This document shows positions 44,838 to 54,105 of a stretch of DNA of 64,000 nucleotides, in pieces. The stretch's first letter is position 1. Every line of letters starts with the position of its first letter. The stretch is from CAVOKN01 sp963696505 (GTDB taxonomy: Bacteria; Pseudomonadota; Gammaproteobacteria; Burkholderiales; Rhodocyclaceae), in contig CAVOKN010000001.1 in assembly GCA_963696505.1 (NCBI GenBank), positions 1 through 64,000 of the forward strand, read 5' to 3'. Under the pieces are notes generated by a model. It was not told where the DNA came from. It did not search any database and saw only the letters and a program-made list of their open reading frames with translations. The translations under genes were made by a program, and so were the position numbers.

Positions 44838-46264
44838 GGCATCAGGAAGCTGGCCTTTTCGCGCACGAACACGTCTGCGTGGCGCGTCTCCTTGACCTCG
44901 AAGAAAATGCGGTGGGAACCCTTCGATGCGGCCTCAGGCGGCACCCGCACCCCCATGGCCACGCTCCGCGTTGTCGCCGGCGGCACCTCAACTTCCCGCT
45001 GCGATGCGATTTCTATGCCGTCGAGACCCGACACCGCGATGCTGAAACGCCGCGCTTCCTCGGCCGTGTTCATGATCTGCAGCCGGAACACGTTCTCGAT
45101 CTTGCCATCCTCGACCTCCCGCGCCAGCGTCGCGCGGTCGCGGATGACGTTCACCTTGAGAGGAACGCGCGTGGCGAGTCCGTAGAACATCGCAGCGGTG
45201 ATGGCAATCAGTATCCCGCTGTAGATCAGGACCCGCGGCCGCATCACGTGGGCCACGATGTCCCTGCTTCCCCAATGCTTCTGCAATGCATTCTGGGTCG
45301 TATAACGGATCAGGCCTCGCGGGTAACCGAGTTTGTCCATCACCTGATTGCAGCCGTCGATGCAGGCGGCGCAACCTATGCATTCGTACTGGAGGCCGTC
45401 GCGGATGTCGATCCCGGTCGGGCAGACCTGCACGCAGATGCCGCAATCGACGCAGTCGCCCAAGCCGGCCGCCTTGTAATCGAGCTTCTTGTTGCGCGCC
45501 CCGCGCGGTTCGCCCCGCTCCTGGTCATAGGTGATGTTGAGTGTGTCGGGATCGAACATCACACCCTGGAAACGGGCGTATGGGCACATGTACTTGCACA
45601 CCTGCTCGCGCATGAATCCGGCGTTGCCGTAGGTGGCAAAACCGTAGAAGAAAACCCAGAAGGTTTCCCAAGGGCCAAGCCCGAAATTCACAACTTCCGC
45701 GGCCAGTTCTCGAACTGGAGTGAAATAACCGACAAAGGTGAATCCGGTCCACAGCGAGAACAGAATCCACGCCGCATGCTTGGCGATCTTGAGCGTGACC
45801 TTGCGTGGAGCGTTCGGAGCACGATCGAGCTTCATGCGCTCGGCTCGGGAGCCTTCGATCTTCTCCTCTATCCAGAGGAAGATCTCCGTGTACACCGTTT
45901 GTGGGCAGGCGAAGCCGCACCACAATCGCCCCGCGATTGCGGTGAACAGGAACAGCGCATAGGCGGAGATGATCAGGAGAATCGCAAGGTAAAGCGCGTC
46001 CTGCGGCCAGAACACCCAGCCGAAGATGTAAAACTTGCGCTCCACCAAGTGGAAAAGTACAGCCTGCCGATCGTTCCATTCGATCCAAGGCAGCACGTAG
46101 TACAACAACTGCGTGGCCCACACCAGCGCCCAACGCCACCCGGCGAACCAACCATGGACTGCGCGCGGATAGATCTTGCGGCGCACTTCGTAGAGCGTGT
46201 CTTCGGGCGCCTGGGGTGCGATCGGAATGATTTTGGCATCCGGAGCCGATGAGGGCTGGGCCAT
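44834..46264 (-). CDS. ccoG: cbb3 oxidase accessory protein CcoG (polyferredoxin)
   Basis: A 476-residue membrane protein with FixG features: GRLWCGFACPQTVYTEIFLW, then the ferredoxin region CVDCGICVQVCPTGIDIRDG and CIGCAACIDGCNQVMDKLGY for two 4Fe-4S clusters, and a C-terminal Ig-like FixG domain (VPLKVNVIRDRATLAREVED). It is needed for copper reduction and cbb3 assembly. It is separated from ccoP by a terminator, so it probably has its own promoter. Confidence 0.95.
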   Translation of the reverse strand: MAQPSSAPDAKIIPIAPQAPEDTLYEVRRKIYPRAVHGWFAGWRWALVWATQLLYYVLPWIEWNDRQAVLFHLVERKFYIFGWVFWPQDALYLAILLIISAYALFLFTAIAGRLWCGFACPQTVYTEIFLWIEEKIEGSRAERMKLDRAPNAPRKVTLKIAKHAAWILFSLWTGFTFVGYFTPVRELAAEVVNFGLGPWETFWVFFYGFATYGNAGFMREQVCKYMCPYARFQGVMFDPDTLNITYDQERGEPRGARNKKLDYKAAGLGDCVDCGICVQVCPTGIDIRDGLQYECIGCAACIDGCNQVMDKLGYPRGLIRYTTQNALQKHWGSRDIVAHVMRPRVLIYSGILIAITAAMFYGLATRVPLKVNVIRDRATLAREVEDGKIENVFRLQIMNTAEEARRFSIAVSGLDGIEIASQREVEVPPATTRSVAMGVRVPPEAASKGSHRIFFEVKETRHADVFVREKASFLMP

Positions 46265-46307
46265 GATTATCGTATGTGGGAAGTTACCGATGGGGTCGGA
46301 AAAAAAG

Positions 46308-46331
46308 CTCCCCGGCTACTTGGCCGGGGAG
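46308..46331 (-). terminator. Rho-independent terminator after ccoNOQP
   Basis: Perfect 9-bp arms ctccccggc and gccggggag around tacttg, followed on the minus strand by seven T. It lies 24 bp beyond the ccoP stop and ends the ccoNOQP operon. Confidence 0.92.
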
Positions 46332-46355
46332 TGGTAATGTGCAATTCGGTCCTGA

Positions 46356-47660
46356 CTAGATGGCGCTCACCTCCACCCGACGCGCTTCCTTGGCGTCACC
46401 CGAACCGGTTGTCACCTGGGGCTTGCGCATCTCGATGCGGTCGTCGCCGATTCCCGCGGCCTTCAGCGCTTCGCGCACTGCCTTGGCGCGCTCCTTGGCC
46501 AGTTCCTCGTTCGCCGCTTGGCTGCCGGTGGCATCGTGAAAGCCGGAGATCGCGAGCTTTGCCGAGGCATTCGCGACACCGAAGTCGATGATCGCCTTTA
46601 GCGCGTCGGCGCTGTCAGTGGGAAGGTTGGCCTTGCCAGTCTCGAAGTACAGGCTCGCAATAGCGGGCGCCTGCGGTACTGCCGCACCGCTCATGCCACT
46701 CATGCCCTCCATGCCGGCCTGCGGCCCTGGCGTGGGTGCGGCGGGAGCCGCAGCTGGCGTTTCCTGGCCGCCGCCCAAGCCGAAGACGTAGGCGGCAAGC
46801 AGATGCACCTTGGCATCGCCGAGGAACTCCTTGAAGGCCGGCATGCGGTTGTTGCGGCCCTTCGTAACCGTCTCGATGATTGTGGTTTCGTTGCTGCTGT
46901 AGAGCCAGATCTTGTCGGTCAGGTTGGGCGCACCCATCGCCTGCATCCCCTTGCCATCGGGGCCGTGGCAAGCGGCACAGTTCTGCTGGAACATGTCCTT
47001 GCCGCGTTGCACGCGCTGACTGTCGGCAGCAAGACCGGACAGGGAGCGCACATAGTTGGCCACGTCCTTCACGCCCTCGACCCCGAGCGTCGGCCCGAAC
47101 GGCGGCATCACGCCGTTGCGGCCTTCCAGGAGCGTGGTCTTGATCTGATCCGCCTGTCCTCCGTACAGCCAGTCGGCGTCGGTCAGATTGGGAAAGCCCT
47201 TGGAACCTTTGGCGTCGGATCCGTGGCACTGCATGCAGTAGGTCAGAAACATCCGCTCACCCATGGCCTTGGCTTCCGGATCGGCTGCGACCGCCTTGAG
47301 ATCCTGGCCCAGATACTTGTTGAACTTGGGTGCGTAGAGTTCTTCCGCCTTCTTCATCTCCAACTCATACTGGCCCTTCGAACTCCAGCCGAAGCCTCCC
47401 TGAAATGTGCCGAAGCCGGGATACACGACAAGGTAGACGATGGCGAACACGATGGTGATATAGAACAGCCACATCCACCAGCGCGGCAGGGGATGGTTGT
47501 ACTCCTGCAGGTTCTCATCCCAGGTATGCCCGTGCAACTGCACCGGGCCTTCCGTGCGTTTGATCGTGTTTACATAGAGCAGCCAGGCGCAGCCCAGGAT
47601 CGACAGGGCGACGAGACCGGCGACGTAGATGTTCCAGAATCCGCTGACGAAATCGCTCAT
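46356..47660 (-). CDS. ccoP: cbb3 oxidase subunit III CcoP with a C-terminal OmpA-like domain
   Basis: Diheme c-type subunit passing electrons to CcoN. Two membrane helices (residues ~8-30, ~61-82), then heme sites CMQCH (142-146) and CAACH (228-232) with axial Met regions NGVMPPFG and NNRMPAF. Normal CcoP ends near residue 298. Here an Ala/Pro linker and a Met-rich patch (GMEGMSGMSG) lead into an OmpA/MotB-type domain (~336-434): ASLYFETGKANLPTDSADAL, LAISGFHDATGS, NEELAKERAKAVREALKAAG. That domain would sit in the periplasm and could hold the oxidase to peptidoglycan. Such a fusion is unusual. It overlaps ccoQ by 4 bp. Confidence 0.93.
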   Translation of the reverse strand: MSDFVSGFWNIYVAGLVALSILGCAWLLYVNTIKRTEGPVQLHGHTWDENLQEYNHPLPRWWMWLFYITIVFAIVYLVVYPGFGTFQGGFGWSSKGQYELEMKKAEELYAPKFNKYLGQDLKAVAADPEAKAMGERMFLTYCMQCHGSDAKGSKGFPNLTDADWLYGGQADQIKTTLLEGRNGVMPPFGPTLGVEGVKDVANYVRSLSGLAADSQRVQRGKDMFQQNCAACHGPDGKGMQAMGAPNLTDKIWLYSSNETTIIETVTKGRNNRMPAFKEFLGDAKVHLLAAYVFGLGGGQETPAAAPAAPTPGPQAGMEGMSGMSGAAVPQAPAIASLYFETGKANLPTDSADALKAIIDFGVANASAKLAISGFHDATGSQAANEELAKERAKAVREALKAAGIGDDRIEMRKPQVTTGSGDAKEARRVEVSAI

Positions 47661-47845
47661 GATGCTTTTCCTTGTCCAGTCGGCGCCCGCTGCGCGGAAG
47701 CCGGCACGTCGTCTTCAGTGAATGGCAGGTTGGCCGCCTCCTCGAAGCGGCGCTTGGTCCGGCCGCTGTAGGCCCACAGCACGATGCAGATGAAGCACAG
47801 GAACGCCAGCACCGTGTGGATCGAACGGAAGTCGTTGATGTCCAT
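47657..47845 (-). CDS. ccoQ: cbb3 oxidase small subunit CcoQ
   Basis: A 62-residue single-helix protein: FRSIHTVLAFLCFICIVLWA followed by YSGRTKRRFEEAANLPF, the usual CcoQ/FixQ pattern. It lies 6 bp after ccoO and overlaps ccoP, consistent with one operon. Confidence 0.92.
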   Translation of the reverse strand: MDINDFRSIHTVLAFLCFICIVLWAYSGRTKRRFEEAANLPFTEDDVPASAQRAPTGQGKAS

Positions 47846-47851
47846 GGGAAC

Positions 47852-48484
47852 CTACTTCACCTGCTTGAGCGCCGTGCCCATGCCCTGCAGATAGGCGATG
47901 AGCGCGTCAAGTTCCGTCTTGCCTTCGAGGGCCTTCTTGGCCTCGGCCAAGTCGGCGTCGGAATAGGCGGGTTTGCCGTCAACCTTGATCGTCACGAGGT
48001 TCAAGGCGCGCATCTTGGCTTCGATGTCGTCGGACTTGGCGGGTCGATCGAGCCATGGGAATGCCGGCATGTTCGACTCGGGCACGACGTCGCGCGGATT
48101 GAGCAGGTGCACCCGATGCCACTCGTCCGAATACCGCCCGCCGACCCGGGCCAGATCGGGGCCGGTACGCTTGGAGCCCCACTGGAAAGGATGGTCATAG
48201 ACATACTCTCCCGCCACCGAGTAGTGACCGTAGCGCTCGGTCTCGGCACGGAACGGACGGATCATCTGCGAATGGCAGTTGTAGCAACCTTCGCGCACAT
48301 AGACGTCGCGCCCGACCAGGCGAACGGCGTCGTAGGGCTTGAGGCCCGCCACCGGCGTCGTCGTCGATTTCTGGAAGAACAGCGGAACGATCTCCACCAG
48401 ACCGCCGACGGAGACCACCAGCAACGTGAGGATGATCATCCAGCCTACGTTGCGTTCGATAAAGTCATGTCCACCTTGAGCCAT
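47852..48484 (-). CDS. ccoO: cbb3 oxidase subunit II CcoO (monoheme cytochrome c)
   Basis: A 210-residue protein: N-terminal helix GWMIILTLLVVSVGGLVEIV, then heme site REGCYNCHSQMIRPFRAETE and VVPESNMPAFPWL with the axial Met. ATG 48484 starts MAQGGHDFIERN and lies 14 bp after ccoN. Length is typical. Confidence 0.95.
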   Translation of the reverse strand: MAQGGHDFIERNVGWMIILTLLVVSVGGLVEIVPLFFQKSTTTPVAGLKPYDAVRLVGRDVYVREGCYNCHSQMIRPFRAETERYGHYSVAGEYVYDHPFQWGSKRTGPDLARVGGRYSDEWHRVHLLNPRDVVPESNMPAFPWLDRPAKSDDIEAKMRALNLVTIKVDGKPAYSDADLAEAKKALEGKTELDALIAYLQGMGTALKQVK

Positions 48485-48497
48485 TTTCTTCTCCCTC

Positions 48498-49922
48498 TCA
48501 GGCGTGCTGGGCGGCCGGCGCGAGCACCGGAGCGTCGTAGGCTTGCTTGCCCGCAATCGTCTTCACCATGTTGTAGAACATGATCAACATGCCAGCGAGG
48601 AACATCACGCCGCCAAGCAGGCGGATGGTCCAGAACGGGTAGGTGGCCTTCACCGATTCGACGAAAGAATAGGTCAGGGTGCCGTCCGGGTTGGTGGCGC
48701 GCCACATCAGGCCCTGCATCACGCCCGAGATCCACATCGACGCGATGTAGAGCACGACCCCGATGGTCGCGATCCAGAAGTGCGCCGTGATCAACTTGAC
48801 GCTGTACATCTCCTTCTGGCCAAAGAGCTTGGGCAGCAGGTAGTAGATCGACCCGATCGAAATGAACGCGACCCAGCCCAGTGCGCCGGAGTGCACGTGA
48901 CCCACGGTCCAGTCTGTGTAGTGCGACAGCGCATTCACCGTCTTGATGGACATCATCGGCCCTTCGAAAGTCGACATGCCGTAGAAGGACAGCGAGGTGA
49001 TCATGAACTTCAGGATCGGATCGGTACGCAGTTTGTGCCAGGCGCCGGACAGGGTCATGATGCCGTTGATCATGCCGCCCCAGCTTGGCGCCAGCAGGAT
49101 CAGAGAGAAGATCATGCCAATGGACTGAGTCCAGTCCGGGAGCGCGGTGTAGTGCAGATGGTGCGGGCCGGCCCACATGTAGGTGAAGACCAGTGCCCAG
49201 AAGTGCACCACCGAAAGGCGATAGGAATAAACCGGGCGCTCGGCCTGTTTGGGAACGAAGTAATACATCATCCCCAGGAAGCCTGCCGTGAGGAAAAAGC
49301 CCACTGCGTTGTGTCCGTACCACCACTGCACCATGGCGTCCTGGACGCCGGCATAAGCCGAATACGACTTCCACAGCGTAACCGGTACTGCGGCACTGTT
49401 GACGATGTGCAGCAGGGCCACCGTCAGGATGAAGCCGCCGAAGAACCAGTTGGCGACATAGATGTGGGATGTCTTGCGCTTGGCGATGGTCCCGAAGAAC
49501 ACTATGGCATAGGCAACCCAGACCACGGCAATCAGCAGGTCGATCGGCCACTCGAGTTCGGCGTATTCCTTCGATGTGGTGATCCCCAGAGGCAACGTGA
49601 TGGCGGCCAGCACGATAATCGCTTGCCAGCCCCAGAACGTGAAGGCCGCCAGGCCGGGCGCGAACAGGGGCGTATGGCAGGTGCGCTGAACGGCGTAGTA
49701 AGACGTGGCGAACAGCGCACACCCGCCGAAGGCGAAAATCACCGCATTCGTATGCAGCGGGCGCAATCGGCCGAAGTGGAACCACTCGGCGAAATTCAGC
49801 TCTGGCCAGACAAGCTGCGCGGCAACGATCACGCCGACCAGCATGCCCACTATGCCCCACACGACGGTCATAATGGCGAACTGGCGCACGACCTTGTAGT
49901 TGTAAGTCGCTTGCGTTGACAT
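48498..49922 (-). CDS. ccoN: cbb3 oxidase subunit I CcoN (heme-copper catalytic subunit)
   Basis: Catalytic subunit reducing O2 at the heme b3-CuB centre with high affinity. About twelve helices. HNAVGFFLTAGFLGMMYYFV, SVVHFWALVFTYMWAGPHHL, HYTALPDWTQSIGMIFSLIL and DWTVGHVHSGALGWVAFISI contain the heme and CuB His ligands and the Tyr/His features of C-type oxidases. ATG 49922 follows AAGGGG; length 474 residues. An FNR box at 50020-50033 with a minus-strand TATCCT -10 drives the operon. Confidence 0.97.
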   Translation of the reverse strand: MSTQATYNYKVVRQFAIMTVVWGIVGMLVGVIVAAQLVWPELNFAEWFHFGRLRPLHTNAVIFAFGGCALFATSYYAVQRTCHTPLFAPGLAAFTFWGWQAIIVLAAITLPLGITTSKEYAELEWPIDLLIAVVWVAYAIVFFGTIAKRKTSHIYVANWFFGGFILTVALLHIVNSAAVPVTLWKSYSAYAGVQDAMVQWWYGHNAVGFFLTAGFLGMMYYFVPKQAERPVYSYRLSVVHFWALVFTYMWAGPHHLHYTALPDWTQSIGMIFSLILLAPSWGGMINGIMTLSGAWHKLRTDPILKFMITSLSFYGMSTFEGPMMSIKTVNALSHYTDWTVGHVHSGALGWVAFISIGSIYYLLPKLFGQKEMYSVKLITAHFWIATIGVVLYIASMWISGVMQGLMWRATNPDGTLTYSFVESVKATYPFWTIRLLGGVMFLAGMLIMFYNMVKTIAGKQAYDAPVLAPAAQHA

Positions 49923-50019
49923 CGAATCACCCCTTTGAAGTACAAATCGATTTTCGACCCGGCGAATTCCACCCCGAGCCAAATGCCGCGAAAGGATACG
50001 CCCGCCCCCCTCGGCAAAG

Positions 50020-50033
50020 TTGATTCAGATCAA
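50020..50033. promoter_or_regulatory. FNR box of the ccoNOQP promoter
   Basis: TTGAT-TCAG-ATCAA, a perfect consensus site. The minus-strand -10 TATCCT (49993-49998) places the start site near 49986, about 41 bp from the box centre and 64 bp before ccoN. Confidence 0.88.
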
Positions 50034-50108
50034 AATGCCGCATCGCAATTTGCGATCGAAACAATTCGGACCCAAACAATGCGGCTCTAAACGAACCATG
50101 CAGAGGCG

Positions 50109-50135
50109 AAAAAAAGGGTGCGCTCTCGCGCACCC
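50109..50135 (-). terminator. Rho-independent terminator in the ccoN-ccoS gap
   Basis: Arms gggtgcg (50116-50122) and cgcaccc (50129-50135) with a run of seven T on the minus strand (a-run at 50109-50115). It could end the ccoI-ccoS transcript or a small RNA starting near 50261. Confidence 0.85.
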
Positions 50136-50261
50136 CCAACCCCAACAGAGAGACAAACCATTTCGTTTCGCCACGCGTCTGTCACTGCAGGCCGCGCCTT
50201 GTTTCCCGCTGCGCCGGCCACCGACTCGCACTTTCGCCGTTTCTTTGTTGCGAATGGCACT
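50109..50261 (-). ncRNA. Candidate FNR-activated small RNA
   Basis: A perfect FNR box (50296-50309) is followed on the minus strand by CATACT (50268-50273) and a predicted start near 50261, and about 150 nt later by a strong terminator (50109-50135). No protein frame with a ribosome site lies between. The predicted RNA begins with C-rich ACTGG-type context and contains a pyrimidine run (TTTGTCTCTCTGTTGG) suited to pairing with ribosome sites. This is the layout of FNR-induced sRNAs such as E. coli FnrS, though no sequence similarity to it is claimed. Alternatively the terminator belongs only to ccoS. Confidence 0.45.
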
Positions 50262-50295
50262 GGTGGGAGTATGGGAAATGGCTCATTAGCGAAGT

Positions 50296-50309
50296 TTGAT
50301 GTAGATCAA
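50296..50309. promoter_or_regulatory. Second FNR box in the ccoN-ccoS gap
   Basis: TTGAT-GTAG-ATCAA, perfect consensus. Its spacing to CATACT and a start near 50261 on the minus strand is that of a class II FNR promoter. It is 374 bp from ccoN with a terminator in between, so it probably does not serve ccoN. Confidence 0.8.
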
Positions 50310-50330
50310 GACCCGCGCAGGTTGGCCAGC

Positions 50331-50558
50331 TCAAGAGTCGCGCCGATACTGCGAATTCATCGCACTTCGATTCGCGTCAGCCTGCTCTGCGGGATCGCTT
50401 TCGCTGCCCTTTTCCGGGCGATCGTCGTCCATGATTACCCGATAACCCGGGCCCTCCAAGTCGTCGAACTGCCCGCTCTTCACGGACCACCAGAACACTG
50501 CCCCGATGAGAAAGACGAGAACGACCGACAGCGGAATCAGCAAGTAGAGTATTTCCAT
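50331..50558 (-). CDS. ccoS: cbb3 oxidase maturation protein CcoS
   Basis: A 75-residue protein: MEILYLLIPLSVVLVFLIGA, then FWWSVKSGQFDDLEGPGYRV, which is the diagnostic CcoS/FixS sequence. Needed for cofactor insertion in CcoN. It starts 6 bp after the ccoI stop. Confidence 0.93.
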   Translation of the reverse strand: MEILYLLIPLSVVLVFLIGAVFWWSVKSGQFDDLEGPGYRVIMDDDRPEKGSESDPAEQADANRSAMNSQYRRDS

Positions 50559-50563
50559 CGCGG

Positions 50564-53063
50564 CTAGGAACCGGAAGCAGTGTTGCCGTGCCACGCACGA
50601 GAGCGTCGAGATGACTGAAGGCGCAGCGCATTCAGCACGACAAGGAGAGAACTCGCCGACATTCCGATACCAGCCATCCAGGGCGTGATCCAGCCCATCA
50701 TGGCAGCCGGGATCGCCAGCACGTTGTAGGCGAAGGCCCACGCCAGATTTTCGTAGATCACGCGCAGCGTTCGCCGGGATATTGTCGATCCCCTGCCCCA
50801 GGTGGCCCAGTTCGTCGGATAGCAGCACGAAATCGGCCTGGGTGCGCGCCAGTTCGGTCCCACGTCCCATGGCCACCGACACCTGCGCCTTTGCCAGCAC
50901 TGGTGCATCGTTCACGCCGTCACCCACCATCGCTACCACTGCGCCGCCGCGCTGCAATGCGACGATGGCCTCGTACTTCTCCTGGGGGGTCAGGCCACTG
51001 CGCGCATCGGACACACCCAGGACTCGCGCCACAGCCGCAACGGCGCCCGAGGTGTCCCCCGACAGAATGGTGACCGAATGACGCGCCTCGCGAAGCATGT
51101 CGACCAGATGGCGCGATCCCGGCCGCAACTCGTCCTGAAAGCGGAACACGGCAATCCATCCGCGCTCATCGCCCAGCCCGACCAGCGTCGCGCCATCGCC
51201 GTCGTGGCCAGCAGCTGCATCGGCTATGCCACCCGCCAATTCGGCCACAAACTCGATGCGGCCGATTCGGTGTCGCGTTCCATGCACGATTGCCTCTATT
51301 CCCTGCCCCGGAATCCCCCGAACCGACGAGACCGCTGGAATCGAAATGCCGGGCGCTTCGGCCGCTCTCTTCAGCGCCTCGCCAATGGCATGCTCGGAGG
51401 AACGCTCCATCACCGCCGCGAGCGCCAGCGCGTCAGCGGTGCTGCCCGCACCGAAAGTCTGCGTTGCCACCAGACGGAGATTTCCGTAGGTGAGCGTTCC
51501 CGTCTTGTCGAAAACGAAATGCGTCGCTCGTGCGAGGGTCTCGATCGCCTGCCCGCGGGTGACGAGCAAGCCACTGCGCGAAAGCGTCCCGGTCGCCACT
51601 GTCAACGCAACCGGCGTAGCGAGGGACAGGGCGCAGGGGCAGCTAACCACCAAGACCGAAACGAAGATCCACAGCGCCCGATCGGGCTCGATCACATACC
51701 AAACTCCGGCAGTCGCCACCGCGAGCACAAGCAACACCCCCACGAAGTATCCGGCCACGCGATCCGCCTGCATCACGATGCGAGGCTTTTCGGCCTGGGC
51801 CCGGTCCATGAGCCGCCGAATCTCCGCGAGACGCGTCGCCTCGCCGACGGAAGTAACGCGCACCAGCACGGGACTGACGCGATTCACGCTGCCGCCGATC
51901 ACTGCGTCGCCGGTCACCTTGGCCAGCGGGCGGCTTTCCCCGGTAAGCAGGGCCTCGTCGACGCTGGTCGTCCCCTCGCAAACGATCCCGTCGGCGGGAA
52001 ACACGTCACCCGCCTTCACCAGCACCTGATCGCCCACCGCAAGAGATGCCACAGGAATGCGCTCGAATCCTCCTTCCGCGTGCACCGCAGCACGTTCCGT
52101 AAAGGCCGGCAGCAGTTTCGCGAGTTGCTCGACGCCACGTACCGCCTTCTGACGTGCCGCCATTTCGAGGAAGCGGCCGCCGAGGAGGAAGAAGACGAAC
52201 ATGGTGACCGAATCGAAATACACCTCTCCGCTGGCGGAAACCGTCGCCCACACGCTTGCCGCGAAAGCGCTGCCCACACCCAGAGCCACCGGGACATCCA
52301 TGCCTAAACGGCGCAGCCTGACATCACGCCAGGCGCTGCGAAAAAACGGCGCGGCCGAATAGAGTACAACCGGTAGCGTGAGCAGCAGGCTGGCCCAGCG
52401 CAGCAGGCTCTCGATGTCGCCAGTGATCGTCCCGACATCGGCGATGTAGGCTGGCACCGCGTACATCATCACCTGCATCATCCCGAATCCGGCGACGAAG
52501 AGCCGCCACAGCGCAGCGCGCCGCTCCTTCTGGGCAAGTTGCTCGGAACGCCCGGGATCGTAAGGATGGGCGTGATAGCCGATGGCCGCGATCGCGGCGA
52601 GAATGTCGGAAAGCCTGATGCGGCGATCGTCCCAGCGCACCCTGGCACGGCGCGTCGCATAGTTGATGTCCACTACGGTCACGCCGTCCTGCTGTGCGAT
52701 GTGCCTCTCGTTGAGCCAAACGCAGGCGGCACAGGTGATCCCTTCCAGAATCAGGGCTGCTTCACGCTCGTGCTCGCCGATAGGCCGAACGAAACTCTTC
52801 TGGAATTCCGGATGGTCGAAAAGCCCAAGATCCGCAAGCGCCGCGGGCAGCGCCTCGCGCGGACTCTCCGGCAGCGCGTCGCGGTGGCGGTAGTACTCGA
52901 CCAAACCGTTGTCGACGATCGCCTGTGCAACCGACCTACAACCCGCGCAGCACATCGGACGTGCAACCTCCCCGATGACCACCGACCAATCGGCACGCGG
53001 CGGAAGGGGCAAGCCGCAGTGGTAGCAGACACGCCCCTCGTCAGTGGCCTCGGCGATGTTCAC
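50564..53063 (-). CDS. ccoI: Copper-transporting P-type ATPase CcoI (one frameshift)
   Basis: P1B-type ATPase delivering copper for cbb3 assembly. A Cys-rich N-terminus (RVCYHCGLPLPP, MCCAGCRSVAQAI) typical of CcoI/FixI precedes an HMA domain (LEGITCAACVWLNERHIAQQ). TGESRPLAK, VSCPCALSLATPV, FDKTGTLTYG and MVGDGVNDAPVLAKAQV follow. Near 50780 a one-base shift occurs: the other frame gives RRTLRVIYENLAWAFAYNVL and MGWITPWMAGIGMSASSLLV, the expected last helices, ending at 50564. The GTG start at 53063 overlaps the short-chain dehydrogenase stop (GTGA). Confidence 0.88.
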
Positions 53064-53827
53064 TTCGGCTGCATGCGAATCGCACCGTCGAGCCGAATCA
53101 CCTCGCCGTTCAGCATCTCGTTCTCGATGATGTGCCGGACCAGGGCAGCGAACTCGGCGGGCCTGCCGAGCCTCGGCGGGAAGGGAACCATCCTGCCAAG
53201 CGACTCCTGGACCTCCTGCGGCATTCCCATCAGCATCGGAGTCTCGAAGATACCCGGTGCGATCGTCATCACTCGGATCCCCCAGCGCGCCAGTTCCCGT
53301 GCAAGGGGCAGCGTCATGGCGACCACGCCACCCTTCGACGCCGCATAGGCGCACTGCCCGATCTGACCGTCGAAGGCGGCCACCGACGCCGTGTTCACTA
53401 CGACGCCCCGTTCCCCCGCCGGATTCGGCGCGCCACGGTTGATCGCTTCGGCGGCGAGTCGGATCATGTTGAAAGTGCCTACCAGATTGACGTTGATGGT
53501 CCGCGCGAACGAGGCCAGGGCATGAGGCCCCTCCTTACCCACCACCTTCTCCGCAATGACAACGCCCGCGCAGTTGACCAGGCCATGCAGCGCACCGAAC
53601 GCATCGAGGGCCGAGGACACCGCAAGCCGGGCATCCCCCTCAGAGGCCACATCCGCCGCAACAAACCGAGTGCTGCTCCCAAGCTCCGCGCAAAGCGCCG
53701 CGCCCCCGTCCCGATTGACGTCAACCAGCAGCACCCGCCCGCCCGCGGCGCAGAGCATGCGAACAGTCGCCGCGCCCAGCCCAGAGCCTCCACCCGTGAC
53801 AATGAAAACCGATCCGTCGATCTGCAT
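53060..53827 (-). CDS. Short-chain dehydrogenase (3-hydroxyacyl-CoA dehydrogenase type II-like)
   Basis: A 255-residue SDR: cofactor site FIVTGGGSGLGAATVRMLCA, LVNCAGVVIAEKVVGKEGP, catalytic Ser in VVVNTASVAAFDGQIGQCAY and Tyr-x-x-x-Lys in AYAASKGGVVAMTLPLAREL, then IRVMTIAPGIFETPML. The pattern matches the HSD17B10-like branch acting on short-chain 3-hydroxyacyl-CoA. ATG 53827 chosen. It is translationally coupled to ccoI, which is unexpected for its function. Confidence 0.88.
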   Translation of the reverse strand: MQIDGSVFIVTGGGSGLGAATVRMLCAAGGRVLLVDVNRDGGAALCAELGSSTRFVAADVASEGDARLAVSSALDAFGALHGLVNCAGVVIAEKVVGKEGPHALASFARTINVNLVGTFNMIRLAAEAINRGAPNPAGERGVVVNTASVAAFDGQIGQCAYAASKGGVVAMTLPLARELARWGIRVMTIAPGIFETPMLMGMPQEVQESLGRMVPFPPRLGRPAEFAALVRHIIENEMLNGEVIRLDGAIRMQPK

Positions 53828-53901
53828 GACCACCCCTCGAAGCAAGGTCTGCCCGCGACAGCCCGGCCCCACATCGCGGACCGAGCGCACACAAAGCAAA
53901 A

Positions 53902-53925
53902 AGCCGCAGCGGGCACGCTGCGGCT
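53902..53925 (-). terminator. Terminator after tRNA-Thr
   Basis: Perfect 10-bp arms agccgcagcg and cgctgcggct around ggca, with a T-rich run on the minus strand. It lies 13 bp beyond the tRNA-Thr 3' end. Confidence 0.9.
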
Positions 53926-53938
53926 TCAAATCTGATCT

Positions 53939-54014
<76 letters not shown>

Positions 54015-54105
54015 GGATGGCGGATTCTAGTTTCCCCTGCCCTCAGGTGCAAGTCTGAATCAGAAAGAGACACATGGCGTCGGACAAGAAGATTACCTCG
54101 CCAGC

